DNA of 61,658 nucleotides, taken from positions 1 through 61,658 of the forward strand of contig JANQJR010000059.1 of assembly GCA_028281525.1 (NCBI GenBank), given 5' to 3'. The notes under the pieces were generated by a model. That model saw nothing but the letters and a program-made list of their open reading frames with translations. It ran no database searches and was not told where the DNA came from. How positions within the stretch are numbered: the stretch's first letter is position 1; every line of letters starts with the position of its first letter. This DNA is from Magnetovibrio sp. GTDB lineage: Bacteria > Pseudomonadota > Alphaproteobacteria > Rhodospirillales > Magnetovibrionaceae. The position numbers and the translations under genes were made by a program. Shown one piece after another: positions 52,392 through 61,482 of this stretch.

Positions 52392-53487
52392 CGTCGCCTT
52401 CGGGATTGTCGCGGGCCAGCAACCGGCTTTCGCCATATCCGACCACCTTAATGCGTGCGGGATCGATGTCGAACATCATGATCAGATATTCTTGTACCGC
52501 CTGGGCGCGCCGTTCTGAAAGTTCCCGGTTATAAATCTCTGTTCCTAAAGCGTCGGTGTGCCCGGCGATTTCAAAGCGGTAAACTTCAAGTGCTTCGGAC
52601 GTCAGCGCAGCTCCTAAGTTGTCGAGCACGTCCAGGGCTTCCGGTTTGAGAATGGCGCTATCGAACTCAAAGAAAACCTTAATGTTGATGGAAGGCGGCG
52701 CGCTATCGGATGCGAGCCGTTCGGTCATCACCGGTGATGAAGCAGCCGTGTAGTGGCGGGTGGGTGCGCATGGGCCCTCTAAGTCGGTACCCATCAAACC
52801 TGCGGCCAGAATTTTACCACCGGTTTGTCTCAGGTAATCGGTCGAACAGGTGGCGCAAAGTGCGCGCGCGCCTTCGAACAGCGTGAGGTTGCGTTTGATT
52901 TTTTCGCGGTGTGGGCCTTGCTTGAACGCGATGCGCAAAGTCTCTATGCCTTCGTCAAGTCTTCCCGATAAGGCCTGGGAAATTCCTAAGTTGTTCATCA
53001 CCGCCGCATCGTCGGGGCACAACGCCAAGGCCTTTTTGTAGGCTGCTTCCGCGGCGGCGTAACGTTCCAGGTAGTCGTTGCCGATACCCAGTGCGGAATA
53101 GAGCCGCCAGTCGCGGGTTTCGCCTTGGGTGGCGCGCGACAGCAATTCGACCCCTTCGATACTGTGCCCTTGGGTCAGGCGGATTTTGCCCAATTCGGCG
53201 AGGAAGCGCGCATCCGAACTGAAGCGCACACGGGCATCCGCCAGGACGCCATCCGCTTCTTCCAGCCGGCCCGTCCAGCGCAGGTTGCGCGCCAAGCCGA
53301 GGACGCCTTCGATTTCACCGGGATGCTCCTGAACCAGTTGACGGTAATGGCGAATGGCTTCGTCATGGGCCGTAACTTCCGCCGGATTCAAGGATACGGT
53401 CGGTTCGGGTGTTTTTGTGCCCGCACATGCCCCCACAACGGCGGCGAGCAGAGCAAAAAACAACGTTTTTCGGCAGGACTTGATCAT
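52351..53487 (-). CDS. TPR-OmpA family lipoprotein
   Basis: A 378-residue lipoprotein: signal with lipobox VVGAC (mature Cys near 21), TPR repeats at about 40-180 (MNNLGISQALSGRLDEGIET) and a C-terminal OmpA-like peptidoglycan-binding domain (VFFEFDSAILKPEA, FEIAGHTDALG, LSERRAQAVQEYL). It would tether an outer-membrane complex to the wall; the layout resembles Tad-pilus-associated and other TPR/OmpA lipoproteins. I start at 53487; the ATG six bases earlier is an alternative. Confidence 0.82.
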   Translation of the reverse strand: MIKSCRKTLFFALLAAVVGACAGTKTPEPTVSLNPAEVTAHDEAIRHYRQLVQEHPGEIEGVLGLARNLRWTGRLEEADGVLADARVRFSSDARFLAELGKIRLTQGHSIEGVELLSRATQGETRDWRLYSALGIGNDYLERYAAAEAAYKKALALCPDDAAVMNNLGISQALSGRLDEGIETLRIAFKQGPHREKIKRNLTLFEGARALCATCSTDYLRQTGGKILAAGLMGTDLEGPCAPTRHYTAASSPVMTERLASDSAPPSINIKVFFEFDSAILKPEALDVLDNLGAALTSEALEVYRFEIAGHTDALGTEIYNRELSERRAQAVQEYLIMMFDIDPARIKVVGYGESRLLARDNPEGDVNRRVQVTRLERL

Positions 53488-53648
53488 CGTCATTTCCCGT
53501 ACACTCCCAAGTTTTGTATGGTCTATAGCGTGGCCAGGGGGAGAGCCGCAGTGACAAGGCTCACATCGCCAAACCTTCGTGATCGGCGGGGCGTTTTGCT
53601 TGTGCGTGTGTGCCAAAATGCGCGCCGTTCCTCAAGGAGCAGAGATCC

Positions 53649-54884
53649 ATGACCACCCCCCCGACCATCAAAATCGAAGATCCTTTCGCGGACCGCCCGC
53701 AACCGGCTTCCAACTTCGCCCTGTTCAACTATGGTTTCCGGCCCTTTTTCTTTTTGGCGGGCTTGTTTGCCGTGATCAGCGTGCCGATGTGGGTTGGGCT
53801 GTTTGCGGGACACATGGATATGGCTCTTGTTGCCAATCCGGTGCTGTGGCATGGCCACGAAATGCTGTTTGGTTTCGCTGCCGCCGCCATCGCAGGGTTC
53901 TTTCTCACCGTGGTGCCCAATTGGACCAAGGTCAAAGCCGCACGGGGACCGGTGTTGATGGTGCTGGCTGCTCTGTGGCTGATTGGCCGGGTCGCGTTCT
54001 GGACCCAGGCGATCATCCCCTATGGTTTGGTGATTGCGGCCGATATGTTGTTTTTGATTGCTTTGACCGCCACCGTGATCCGACCCCTGATCGATCCCCA
54101 GCACCGCCGGCAGTTCCTCTTCGTGCCCATTTTGCTGGTGTTGATCGCCGCCAACGCTATGACGCATCTTGGCATCTTGGACGTGGACATTTTTGATCTG
54201 GACTGGGGCGCGCGCGGCTTGGTCCTGGGTATAGATGCCATAATCGTGTTGATCGCTGTGATGGGCGGGCGGGTCACCCCCAGTTTCACGTCCAGCTATC
54301 TGGGGCATGGCGATCCGGCCATCAAGGTTCGTCAAAATCCCCAATTGGATCGTGCTGTGCTATGGGCCACGTGGGCTGTATTGGTGGCGGACCAACTGGT
54401 TTTCGAAACGCCGATTGCCGGTGGCGTCGCGTTGATCGCCGGTGTATTGCACGCGGTGCGTTTGGCGGGTTGGCAAGGGCACCGCACATTGGGCAACCCC
54501 ATCTTGTGGGTGCTGCACTTGGCCTATGGTTGGCTGGTGGTGGGACTCGTGTTGAAGGGGCTCGGTGCGTTCGATCTGTTCCGGCCGAATGACGTGTTGC
54601 ACGCTCTGACCATCGGCGCCATGGGCACTTACATTCTGGGTATCATGAGCCGCGCGTCCCTGGGCCACACCGGTCGGGTGATCAATGCGGCGCCGCTCAC
54701 CGTGGGGGCGTATGTTTTGGTCAGTGCCTCTGCACTGGCGCGTTTGGCGGTGATCGCTTTTCCCTCCTTGACGTTGGAATGGGTGATGATTTCGGGATTG
54801 GCATGGTGCGTCGCTTTTCTGGCGTTTATGGTGGTGTACGCGCCAATCCTGATGCGCCCACGCATCGACGGGCGACCGGGTTAA
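53649..54884 (+). CDS. nnrS: NnrS family protein
   Basis: A 411-residue membrane protein with about twelve helices. The family is recognised by FNYGFRPFFFLAGLFAV near the start, WHGHEMLFGFAAAAIAGFFLT, GGRVTPSFT and the late GTYILGIMSRASLGHTGR. NnrS is a heme- and copper-containing protein linked to nitric oxide tolerance in denitrifiers. No NO reductase or regulator is adjacent. The ATG follows AAGGAG; upstream in-frame starts are less likely. Confidence 0.9.
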   Translation: MTTPPTIKIEDPFADRPQPASNFALFNYGFRPFFFLAGLFAVISVPMWVGLFAGHMDMALVANPVLWHGHEMLFGFAAAAIAGFFLTVVPNWTKVKAARGPVLMVLAALWLIGRVAFWTQAIIPYGLVIAADMLFLIALTATVIRPLIDPQHRRQFLFVPILLVLIAANAMTHLGILDVDIFDLDWGARGLVLGIDAIIVLIAVMGGRVTPSFTSSYLGHGDPAIKVRQNPQLDRAVLWATWAVLVADQLVFETPIAGGVALIAGVLHAVRLAGWQGHRTLGNPILWVLHLAYGWLVVGLVLKGLGAFDLFRPNDVLHALTIGAMGTYILGIMSRASLGHTGRVINAAPLTVGAYVLVSASALARLAVIAFPSLTLEWVMISGLAWCVAFLAFMVVYAPILMRPRIDGRPG

Positions 54885-54982
54885 GGTCAAGATCAGTCCC
54901 TCTGCAGCCTCAAATAAAACCACATGGACGCGCTCAGCATGTTTTGGAATAATGCCTTTGATTGCGTTCAAGGGGTTGCAGT

Positions 54983-55510
54983 TTGGCGTACATTCGCGAA
55001 GTTCCTTTGGAATACGATGATCTGCCCGCGCACTTGCGTGAGGCCGTGGATTACTGGCGCACTCTGAAAGGCAAGCGTGTGGGGCCGTCTTGGCGTGAAG
55101 TCGACATGCTGCAATTGCCTTATCAACTGCTGCCGACCACAGTGGTGGTGGATTGCGTCGAAGAGATGGGTGCGCCCGTCTATCGGTACCGGTATTACGG
55201 GTCGGGACTGCGCAACCTGCATGGTGTCGAGTTGACCGGCAAAACGCCTATGGACCTTCCCGTTCAATCCCTGGCGGAACGGATCGTTTCAGGATTCGAA
55301 TCCGTACGATCGACAAAAGCGCCGGTGTTCTCCGTCTACGGCGCCGAAGAGATGGATGGATTCGGTGATTTTCTCAATGTCGTCCGGCTGCCTTTGGCGG
55401 ATCACAGCAACGAAGTCACCAAAATTCTCGGCATTATCCGCTACACCAAGAATGATTTGGGTTTGAACGAAGTGTTCAAAAAAATCCAGATACAGGAAGA
55501 CTTTGGTTAG
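54983..55510 (+). CDS. PAS_5-type PAS domain protein
   Basis: A 175-residue soluble protein of the alphaproteobacterial PAS_5 type: REAVDYWRTLKGKRVGPSWR, then LPYQLLPTTVVVDCVEE and YRYRYYGSGLRNLHGVELTG. It has no output domain. I start at the TTG seven bases after AAGGGG; the coding region starts there with AYIREVPLEYDDLP. It ends 4 bases inside the convergent CheY-like gene. It probably senses a ligand and acts on a separate partner. Confidence 0.75.
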   Translation: MAYIREVPLEYDDLPAHLREAVDYWRTLKGKRVGPSWREVDMLQLPYQLLPTTVVVDCVEEMGAPVYRYRYYGSGLRNLHGVELTGKTPMDLPVQSLAERIVSGFESVRSTKAPVFSVYGAEEMDGFGDFLNVVRLPLADHSNEVTKILGIIRYTKNDLGLNEVFKKIQIQEDFG

Positions 55511-55872
55511 GCGGGGATCAGGGACTTGATTTGCCCCAGCAAGACGTCGAAATCGATGGGTTTGAGTACGTAGGCATCGCAGCCGAAATTGTACATATCA
55601 TCGCGCATGTCCGACGTGGACATCACCGATAACGCGATGACGGGAATCTTGGCGGTGCTTTCGTCACCACGCAACGCCTGCATCACGCGGGTGCCGTCCA
55701 TGACCGGCATATTGATGTCGAGAATGATCAGGTCGGGATGATCATTGGACGCTTGGGCAACGCCGTCTTGGCCATTTTTCGCTTCCTGCACGCTATGACC
55801 AGCGTTGCTCAGGTGTGCGTTCACAAGTTCCCGGATATCCGGGTCGTCATCAATGATCAGGATATTTCCCAT
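55507..55872 (-). CDS. single-domain (CheY-like) response regulator
   Basis: A 121-residue receiver domain without an output domain. It has the acidic pair in LIIDDDPDIREL, the phosphoacceptor Asp in LIILDINMPVMDG, the conserved Ser/Thr in IALSVMS and the Lys in YVLKPID. It is not next to a kinase, but two orphan PAS kinases lie in this window. Phosphorelay use is an inference. Confidence 0.9.
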   Translation of the reverse strand: MGNILIIDDDPDIRELVNAHLSNAGHSVQEAKNGQDGVAQASNDHPDLIILDINMPVMDGTRVMQALRGDESTAKIPVIALSVMSTSDMRDDMYNFGCDAYVLKPIDFDVLLGQIKSLIPA

Positions 55873-55952
55873 TCAGGGCTCACTTGGTTATTGTTGGTGT
55901 CCGCTTTTATGGCATCAATATAGGATCATTAGGGTTGGGAAGCAAAGAGCCC

Positions 55953-56345
55953 ATGGCCGAAAATTCAAGCAATACTGGTAGGTCCATTACTGGCAAACCC
56001 GTGCGGAAGTATGACGTTTTGGCCCTGTGGCGCGGCGACATGCCGTTGGGGACGGCGTTTTGGCTGTGGGGCGCGCTCGGTGGCGCAGGGCAGTTGGTCG
56101 CTTTTTCGGTTCTTTTGCTGATGCTCAACGGTGCGCCGGAAGGCACGGCTGGGTGGGCGCTGCTGGGCTGGGTGGCGTTTATGTACGTCTACTTCGGGTT
56201 TGTATTCATTAGCATTTGGCGCGCTGCCGCGCGCACGACGGAGCGAAGCTATGCCTGGGGCGCGCGGGTGATGGTGATTGTCGGCTGGATTTTGGCGGCC
56301 GCGATCACGGTGCAAGTGTTGTTGATGGGCGGCTCGTCCCATTGA
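55953..56345 (+). CDS. three-helix membrane protein of unknown function
   Basis: A 130-residue protein with a polar N-terminus of about 35 residues and three hydrophobic helices (GAGQLVAFSVLLLMLNG, LLGWVAFMYVYFGFVFISIW, VMVIVGWILAAAITVQVLLM). No motif is recognised. It starts at the ATG after GGGAAGC and lies 37 bases before the PseC-like gene's upstream region on the same strand. Confidence 0.6.
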   Translation: MAENSSNTGRSITGKPVRKYDVLALWRGDMPLGTAFWLWGALGGAGQLVAFSVLLLMLNGAPEGTAGWALLGWVAFMYVYFGFVFISIWRAAARTTERSYAWGARVMVIVGWILAAAITVQVLLMGGSSH

Positions 56346-56424
56346 TTGTAGGGATTTCCGCCATAGTTTCGTCTCAGGCTTTGTGTTAGGGGTCGTCCAA
56401 TTTGATCGTTTCGGGATTCGCAAA

Positions 56425-57618
56425 TTGAGCAAGGATGGTTTTATCGGCTACGGTCGCCATTTCATCGACGACGACGATTGCCGCGCCGTTGAAAAGGTGC
56501 TGCGGGGCGACTGGTTGACCCAGGGTGAAACCACCACCCGGTTCGAAGCGGTTTTGGCGGAACGTGTCGGCGCCAAGTACGCCGTGGCGGTGAGCAGCGG
56601 TACGGCGGCTTTGCACATTGCGGCCTTGGCTGCGGGGTTGGGACCGGGACAGTGGAATTTGACCAGCGCTCTGACCTTCGTCGCCTCCGCCAACGCCGGT
56701 GTGTATTGCGGTGCGGACAGCACCCTTGGCGATATTGATCCCCATACCTTGTCCATGTCGCCGGCGGCCGTGGAACGGGCGCGCCGGGAGCAACCCGGTA
56801 TCAAGACCGTGATCCCGGTGCACTATGCGGGCCTCAGTTCGGGCATGGAGGCTCTTCGCCGTGCTTGTGGAGACTGTGTCGTTATCGAGGACGCCTGCCA
56901 CGCGCTTGGCGCGACGGAGGAGGATGACGTCCCCGTCGGCGCTTGTGCGCACAGTGATATGGCGGTGTTTTCATTTCATCCCGTCAAACCCATCACCACC
57001 GGTGAAGGCGGTGCGGTGACCACCAACGACAAAGAGCTTTATACCCGGATGATGGAGTTGCGCACCCACGGCATCATGCGGGATCACGACCGGTTCGAGG
57101 ACCCAGAGCAAGCCATGGATGGGAAAGACGCAGCCCCTTGGTATTACGAGCAGCAGAACCTGGGGTTCAATTACCGTATGACCGATATCCAGGCCGCCCT
57201 GGGGTTGTCGCAGATGGATAAATTGGAGACCTTCACGCAACGCCGCCGGGATATTGCCGGACGTTATGATGAGGCCTTCCGTGGTGTTGCAGGCATGAGC
57301 TTGGTGCAAAACACGGCGGCGGAACGCAAGCGCTCGGCTCACCATATTTACGTCGCCCTGTTTGATTTCCCCGCCCTGGGCTGTACCCGTACGCAGTTCA
57401 TGGGGAAACTGAAAAGCCAAGGCATCGGCACGCAGGTGCACTATATTCCGGTCTATCGCCAACCGTTTCACAAGAGACGTTTAGGCGATGTTGCGGCCAA
57501 CTATCCCAACACCGAAGCCTATTACGCCCAAACACTGACGCTCCCTCTTTTTCCGGCCATGACGGATGAGGATGTGGAGCGGGTGATCGCCAGCGTACAG
57601 AATGCCCTTGGCGTTTAA
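56425..57618 (+). CDS. DegT/DnrJ/EryC1-type sugar aminotransferase (PseC-like)
   Basis: A 397-residue PLP enzyme. Motifs: GDWLTQGETTTRFE, VAVSSGTAALHIA, EDACHALGA and the PLP-binding Lys188 in FHPVKPITTGEGGA, with the later LGFNYRMTDIQAALGLSQ. The pattern fits PseC, which aminates UDP-4-keto-6-deoxy-L-AltNAc for pseudaminic acid on flagellin, but related sugar aminotransferases are not excluded and no pseB or other pse gene is visible here. A TTG start is used before SKDGFIGYGRHFI; the ribosome site is weak. Confidence 0.75.
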   Translation: MSKDGFIGYGRHFIDDDDCRAVEKVLRGDWLTQGETTTRFEAVLAERVGAKYAVAVSSGTAALHIAALAAGLGPGQWNLTSALTFVASANAGVYCGADSTLGDIDPHTLSMSPAAVERARREQPGIKTVIPVHYAGLSSGMEALRRACGDCVVIEDACHALGATEEDDVPVGACAHSDMAVFSFHPVKPITTGEGGAVTTNDKELYTRMMELRTHGIMRDHDRFEDPEQAMDGKDAAPWYYEQQNLGFNYRMTDIQAALGLSQMDKLETFTQRRRDIAGRYDEAFRGVAGMSLVQNTAAERKRSAHHIYVALFDFPALGCTRTQFMGKLKSQGIGTQVHYIPVYRQPFHKRRLGDVAANYPNTEAYYAQTLTLPLFPAMTDEDVERVIASVQNALGV

Positions 57619-57688
57619 GCAGGCATGGCGGGCCCGTGTCTGACGTGCTAGATGTTGAACCTTCATTCATTGATTTTATGGAATCGCC

Positions 57689-57913
57689 ATGAGAACCACT
57701 GAAATTGCCCGCGTGCAGGAATATCTGCGCAAAGCCTTCAACAACAACCGCATTGCGGTGCCGCCGCCGATGAAGGCCGATGCACCGGTGGAAGTCTATA
57801 TCGGCGATGAATTCGTTGGCGTTCTCCACAGGGACGAGGATGAAGGTGAAGTTTCTTACACCTTCATGATGACGATCCTGGATATGGACCTGCCGCCGCT
57901 TCCCGAACTTTAA
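57689..57913 (+). CDS. DUF3126 family protein
   Basis: A 74-residue protein with the DUF3126 pattern: EIARVQEYLRKAFNNNRI at the start and EVYIGDEFVGVLHRDEDEGEVSY later. The family is restricted mostly to Alphaproteobacteria and has no assigned function. It precedes the arfB-like gene by 24 bases. Confidence 0.88.
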   Translation: MRTTEIARVQEYLRKAFNNNRIAVPPPMKADAPVEVYIGDEFVGVLHRDEDEGEVSYTFMMTILDMDLPPLPEL

Positions 57914-57937
57914 CAACGATTGGAGCGGGGCACGGCC

Positions 57938-58360
57938 ATGATTCGCGTCACCGGCACGATCGCTCTGTCCGATGACGAAGTCGAGGAGCGATTCATTCGT
58001 GCCCCCGGCCCCGGCGGCCAAAACGTCAACAAGGTCGAAACCGCCGTACAATTGCGTTTTGACGCAGCTCATTCCAAGGCGTTGAATCCGGCCATCTTAT
58101 GCCGCTTAAAAATCCTGGCGGGACGGCGCATGACGGCTGATGGTGTGATTGTGATCACCGCACACCGCTATCGCACCCGGGAACAAAACCGCAAGGACGC
58201 TTTATTGCGCTTGTTGGACTTGTTGCGCGCGGCGGCAAAAACGCCAAAAAAACGCCGCAAAACCAAACCTTCCCAGGCTTCGGTTCGGCGTAGGTTGGAA
58301 GCGAAGAGGCAGCGCGGTGTCCTTAAGCAAGGGCGTGGGCGGGTTCAAAATCCGGATTGA
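57938..58360 (+). CDS. arfB: alternative ribosome-rescue factor ArfB (YaeJ)
   Basis: A 140-residue peptidyl-tRNA hydrolase that rescues stalled ribosomes. It has the GGQ motif in RAPGPGGQNVNKVETAVQLR, and the basic C-terminal tail (KKRRKTKPSQASVRRRLEAK) that inserts into the mRNA channel. The ATG is chosen over an upstream TTG. It is convergent with the DUF6489 gene, 8 bases away. Confidence 0.93.
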   Translation: MIRVTGTIALSDDEVEERFIRAPGPGGQNVNKVETAVQLRFDAAHSKALNPAILCRLKILAGRRMTADGVIVITAHRYRTREQNRKDALLRLLDLLRAAAKTPKKRRKTKPSQASVRRRLEAKRQRGVLKQGRGRVQNPD

Positions 58361-58368
58361 AGGGCCAG

Positions 58369-58641
58369 TTACTTCTTGGTTTTGCCTGTTGCCGCACTTG
58401 TTGCCGCCGTCATGCTGTCCCAGAACATTTTCTGAAATTGTTCCAGCCCTGGCATGCTGCCCATGTTGGCCCCCGGCATCCAGGCCTTCATCAGGTTTTC
58501 TACATCCATAGAGGACATACCGGCTTCCATGCGTTTTTGCATTTCCGTCATCATGGATTCCTGGATGGGCTTGACGTCTGGCAAGCCGAAAAAGGTACGG
58601 GCTTCTTCGGGGGTGCATTCGACGTTTATGGTGACTTTCAT
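58369..58641 (-). CDS. DUF6489-like small protein
   Basis: A 90-residue protein: VTINVECTPEEARTFFGLPD, then Met-rich MTEMQKRMEAGMSSMD and EQFQKMFWDSMTAA. I associate this pattern with the alphaproteobacterial DUF6489 family. The Met-rich amphipathic end resembles phasin-like or membrane-touching helices, but no function is known. The ATG follows GGGAGCTCC-type sequence on the minus strand. Confidence 0.7.
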   Translation of the reverse strand: MKVTINVECTPEEARTFFGLPDVKPIQESMMTEMQKRMEAGMSSMDVENLMKAWMPGANMGSMPGLEQFQKMFWDSMTAATSAATGKTKK

Positions 58642-58759
58642 TGGGGGAGCTCCAATTTAAAACTGACAACGGCCGTTAACGTTAAGGTAGCCTTCGTTAT
58701 TGCGCAATTGCGGATTACAGCGTCAAAACCATCCATCATGTTCATATTGCGAACAGACC

Positions 58760-58789
58760 TTGATTTTCCACGACGAATTCTTGTATATA
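58760..58789 (+). promoter_or_regulatory. promoter for the winged-helix/RfaH operon
   Basis: TTGATT (58760-58765), an 18-base spacer and TATATA (58784-58789), 37 bases before the ATG of the regulator. A palindrome AACGGCCGTT lies about 90 bases upstream. Confidence 0.4.
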
Positions 58790-58825
58790 TTACGCGTTCA
58801 TGCTGCGAACAAAATTTGATGGGGC

Positions 58826-59494
58826 ATGCGGATTGTGCCGGATTCCAACGATACACGCGACGGCCTGAAGCTGACGGACCGAGCGACATTGAGCCTGCTT
58901 TCCACTCTTGAAGAGGGCGAGCCGGTAACCCAGCGTTCCTTGGCATCAAGCATCGGTGTGGCCTTGGGGCTCACCAACAGTCTGCTCAAACGCGCGATCA
59001 AGAAAGGCTTGGTCAAGGTTCAAGAGGCTCCAGCCAAACGTTATGCCTATTACGTCACGCCGAAGGGGTTCAGTGAAAAAAGTCAGTTGGTTGCGGATTA
59101 CCTATCTTCATCCTTGAACTTTTTTCGCAAGGCGCGCGATCAATATAGCGATATTTATAGCCAAGCCTTGGCAAACGGTCATCGGCAGGTCTTACTCTAT
59201 GGCACTGGGGAATTGGCGGAAATCGCCGTTCTTTCGGCAATTGACAGTGGGATCGAACTGAAGGCCATTGTTCACGTCGGCAGAAATCTCGAAACTTTTT
59301 CCGGATTGCCTGTCGCGGGTAGTTTAGATACCGATTTGCTTTCCACGGCGGACGCGATCGTGATCACCAGCTCCGAAACCCCGCAGGCCGATTACGACGC
59401 GTTGCGCCAGCATCTGCCGGACGATCGCATCTACGCTGTATCCTTGTTGCATATCAGCCGCAACAGCGCTGAAAACGAAGGGGGTGGGACATGA
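58826..59494 (+). CDS. winged-helix regulator with a Rossmann-like C-terminal domain
   Basis: A 222-residue protein. The N-terminus (about 15-90) is a MarR-like winged helix (VTQRSLASSIGVALGLTNSL, KRYAYYVTPKGF). The second half looks like a nucleotide or nucleotide-sugar binding fold with VLLYGTGELAEIAVL, similar to CoA-binding and sugar-acyltransferase N-domains. Its stop overlaps the next start as ATGA, so it is coupled to the RfaH/NusG paralogue. Such pairs stand at the head of glycan loci; the ligand is unknown. Confidence 0.8.
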   Translation: MRIVPDSNDTRDGLKLTDRATLSLLSTLEEGEPVTQRSLASSIGVALGLTNSLLKRAIKKGLVKVQEAPAKRYAYYVTPKGFSEKSQLVADYLSSSLNFFRKARDQYSDIYSQALANGHRQVLLYGTGELAEIAVLSAIDSGIELKAIVHVGRNLETFSGLPVAGSLDTDLLSTADAIVITSSETPQADYDALRQHLPDDRIYAVSLLHISRNSAENEGGGT

Positions 59495-59988
59495 GTGGTT
59501 GGTTCGTGGTGCGCACCAAGTCCAATGCAGAGGACCGCGCGGTTTGGCATTTGAAAAACCAGGGCTTCGATGTCTATCTGCCCCGCTACCGCAAACAGGT
59601 GCGCCACGCGCGCAAGACCCAAACCGTGTTGCGCCCGTTATTTCCCGGTTACATGTTCGTTCGCATGGACCCGGCGCGACAGCGCTGGCAGGCGGTCAAT
59701 GGTACGGTTGGTGTGGTGTCTTTGGTGCAGTTTGGCGATTTGCCTCATCCCATATCCAGCGAGGTTGTCGAAGCGATTCGCGCGCGCGAGGAAGACGGCG
59801 CCGTGAGCTTGGCCCCGCAAGGCCTGCAAAGAGGTGACCGTGTCCGTGTGCGTGAAGGCGTGTTTGTCGATCATATGGCTTTGCTGGAGGAAGTCTGCGA
59901 TCAAAAGCGGGTTTTCTTGTTGCTGGAACTGATGGGCCGCAAAGTACGGGTCAAAGTCCAGACGGAACATCTGGAAAAGGTTTCTTGA
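59491..59988 (+). CDS. NusG/RfaH-type transcription antitermination factor
   Basis: A 165-residue NusG paralogue: N-terminal NGN domain (WFVVRTKSNAEDRAVWHLKN, YLPRYRKQVRHARK, LFPGYMFVRMD) and a KOW-like C-terminal domain (GDRVRVREGVFVDHMALLEE). Specialised paralogues of this kind act on one or a few operons, typically for polysaccharides. Here it overlaps the regulator and precedes a ManC-type gene, fitting that use. An ops-like recruitment site is not obvious. Confidence 0.88.
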   Translation: MSGWFVVRTKSNAEDRAVWHLKNQGFDVYLPRYRKQVRHARKTQTVLRPLFPGYMFVRMDPARQRWQAVNGTVGVVSLVQFGDLPHPISSEVVEAIRAREEDGAVSLAPQGLQRGDRVRVREGVFVDHMALLEEVCDQKRVFLLLELMGRKVRVKVQTEHLEKVS

Positions 59989-60049
59989 TCTGCTGGGGTC
60001 GGCGTTTGCCACACGCCCAAGTAGTGATGGAACATGAAAGGTGTCTGTC

Positions 60050-61468
60050 ATGCCTCATATCGTTCCAGTGATCTTATCTGGGGGGACGGGTTCAAGATTG
60101 TGGCCCATGTCTCGCTCCCTATATCCGAAGCAGCTTCAGGCGCTTTATTCCGACCAGAGCATGCTGGTGGAAACGGCCGGACGTGTTTGCGGTGACGACT
60201 TTGCAAAGCCGATTGTTATTTGCAATGCGGAACATCGTTTCATCATCGCTGAACAGCTGCATGCCGCAGGGAACGCGCCGCACGAAATCGTGCTGGAGCC
60301 GGTTGGACGGAATACTGCACCGGCTGCCGCCGTTGCGGCGATGATAGCGCTGGATGATGATCCTGATGCTTTGATCCTTTTGATGCCGTCCGACCATATG
60401 ATTACCAAGCCTAAAGCCTTCTTGAGTGCGTGCCGGCAGGCCAAAGCCGCTGCCCAGGACAACATCCTGGTGACATTTGGTGTCTTGCCCCACGGTCCGG
60501 AAACCGGTTTCGGCTATATCCGCCGGGGCGCTGCCGTGCCGGGGCGTGAAGGTTGCTTTGCTGTGGAGCGTTTCGTCGAGAAGCCTGACAAAGAAACCGC
60601 CAAGGCCTACCTTGCCGAAGGCGGGTATTTCTGGAACAGCGGAATTTTTCTGTTTAGCGCTCGCCAATACTTGGAAGAGCTTTCGAGAAATTATCCGGAG
60701 ATGACGGAGTTGTGCCGTCAATCCATCCAACACGGACAACGGGATATGGACTTTTTCCGTCTGGCGGAAAAGCCTTTTCATGACATTCGGGGCGATTCCG
60801 TCGATTACGCGGTGATGGAGCGCACCGCCAATGCGGCGGTGGTGCCTGTGGATATGGGATGGGATGATGTCGGGTCGTGGTCGGCATTGTGGGCGGTGGG
60901 TGAGAAGGATACAGACGGCAACGTTTTGCTTGGCGATGTGGTGGTCAAGGATGTGGAAAGTTCCTATGTGCGCAGTTCCGGCCAGTTGGTGGCCGCCATC
61001 GGCCTCAAGGACACCATTGTCGTCGCCACCGACGACGTGGTTTTGGTCGCGGACAAAGACTGTGCCCAAGAGGTCAAGACCGTGGTCGAGACGTTATCCG
61101 ATGGCGGACGAGACGAACACATTTTGCATCGGCGCGTATTTCGCCCCTGGGGGTGGTATCAGTGCATGGACGCCGCCGCCCATTTTCAGGTTAAACAACT
61201 TTCCATCAAACCCGGAGGTGTGTTGAGCCTGCAAAGTCACCAGCACCGTTCCGAACACTGGGTCGTGGTTTCGGGTGTCGCAAGCGTGGTGCGGGGAGAA
61301 GAAGAAATTACCTTGGAGGTCAATCAGTCCACTTATATTCCGGCGGGCGTCAAACACCGCTTGGAGAACAAGGGCGAAGAGCCGCTGCGCATCGTCGAGG
61401 TGCAGAGCGGGAGCTACCTCGGCGAAGATGATATCGAGCGGTTTGAGGATGTCTACGGACGAAAATAA
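60050..61468 (+). CDS. manC: mannose-1-phosphate guanylyltransferase / mannose-6-phosphate isomerase
   Basis: A 472-residue bifunctional enzyme making GDP-mannose. The N-terminal nucleotidyltransferase has PVILSGGTGSRLWPMSRSLY, the substrate motif FVEKPD and GYFWNSGIFLF. The C-terminal cupin domain (from about 345) has the isomerase-type metal ligands in QSHQHRSEHWVVVSG. The ATG follows AAAGGTG; a GTG nine bases earlier is possible. It is in the direction of the RfaH-like gene and the likely first glycan gene. Confidence 0.93.
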   Translation: MPHIVPVILSGGTGSRLWPMSRSLYPKQLQALYSDQSMLVETAGRVCGDDFAKPIVICNAEHRFIIAEQLHAAGNAPHEIVLEPVGRNTAPAAAVAAMIALDDDPDALILLMPSDHMITKPKAFLSACRQAKAAAQDNILVTFGVLPHGPETGFGYIRRGAAVPGREGCFAVERFVEKPDKETAKAYLAEGGYFWNSGIFLFSARQYLEELSRNYPEMTELCRQSIQHGQRDMDFFRLAEKPFHDIRGDSVDYAVMERTANAAVVPVDMGWDDVGSWSALWAVGEKDTDGNVLLGDVVVKDVESSYVRSSGQLVAAIGLKDTIVVATDDVVLVADKDCAQEVKTVVETLSDGGRDEHILHRRVFRPWGWYQCMDAAAHFQVKQLSIKPGGVLSLQSHQHRSEHWVVVSGVASVVRGEEEITLEVNQSTYIPAGVKHRLENKGEEPLRIVEVQSGSYLGEDDIERFEDVYGRK

Positions 61469-61482
61469 AAGCTCAAGCGCGC

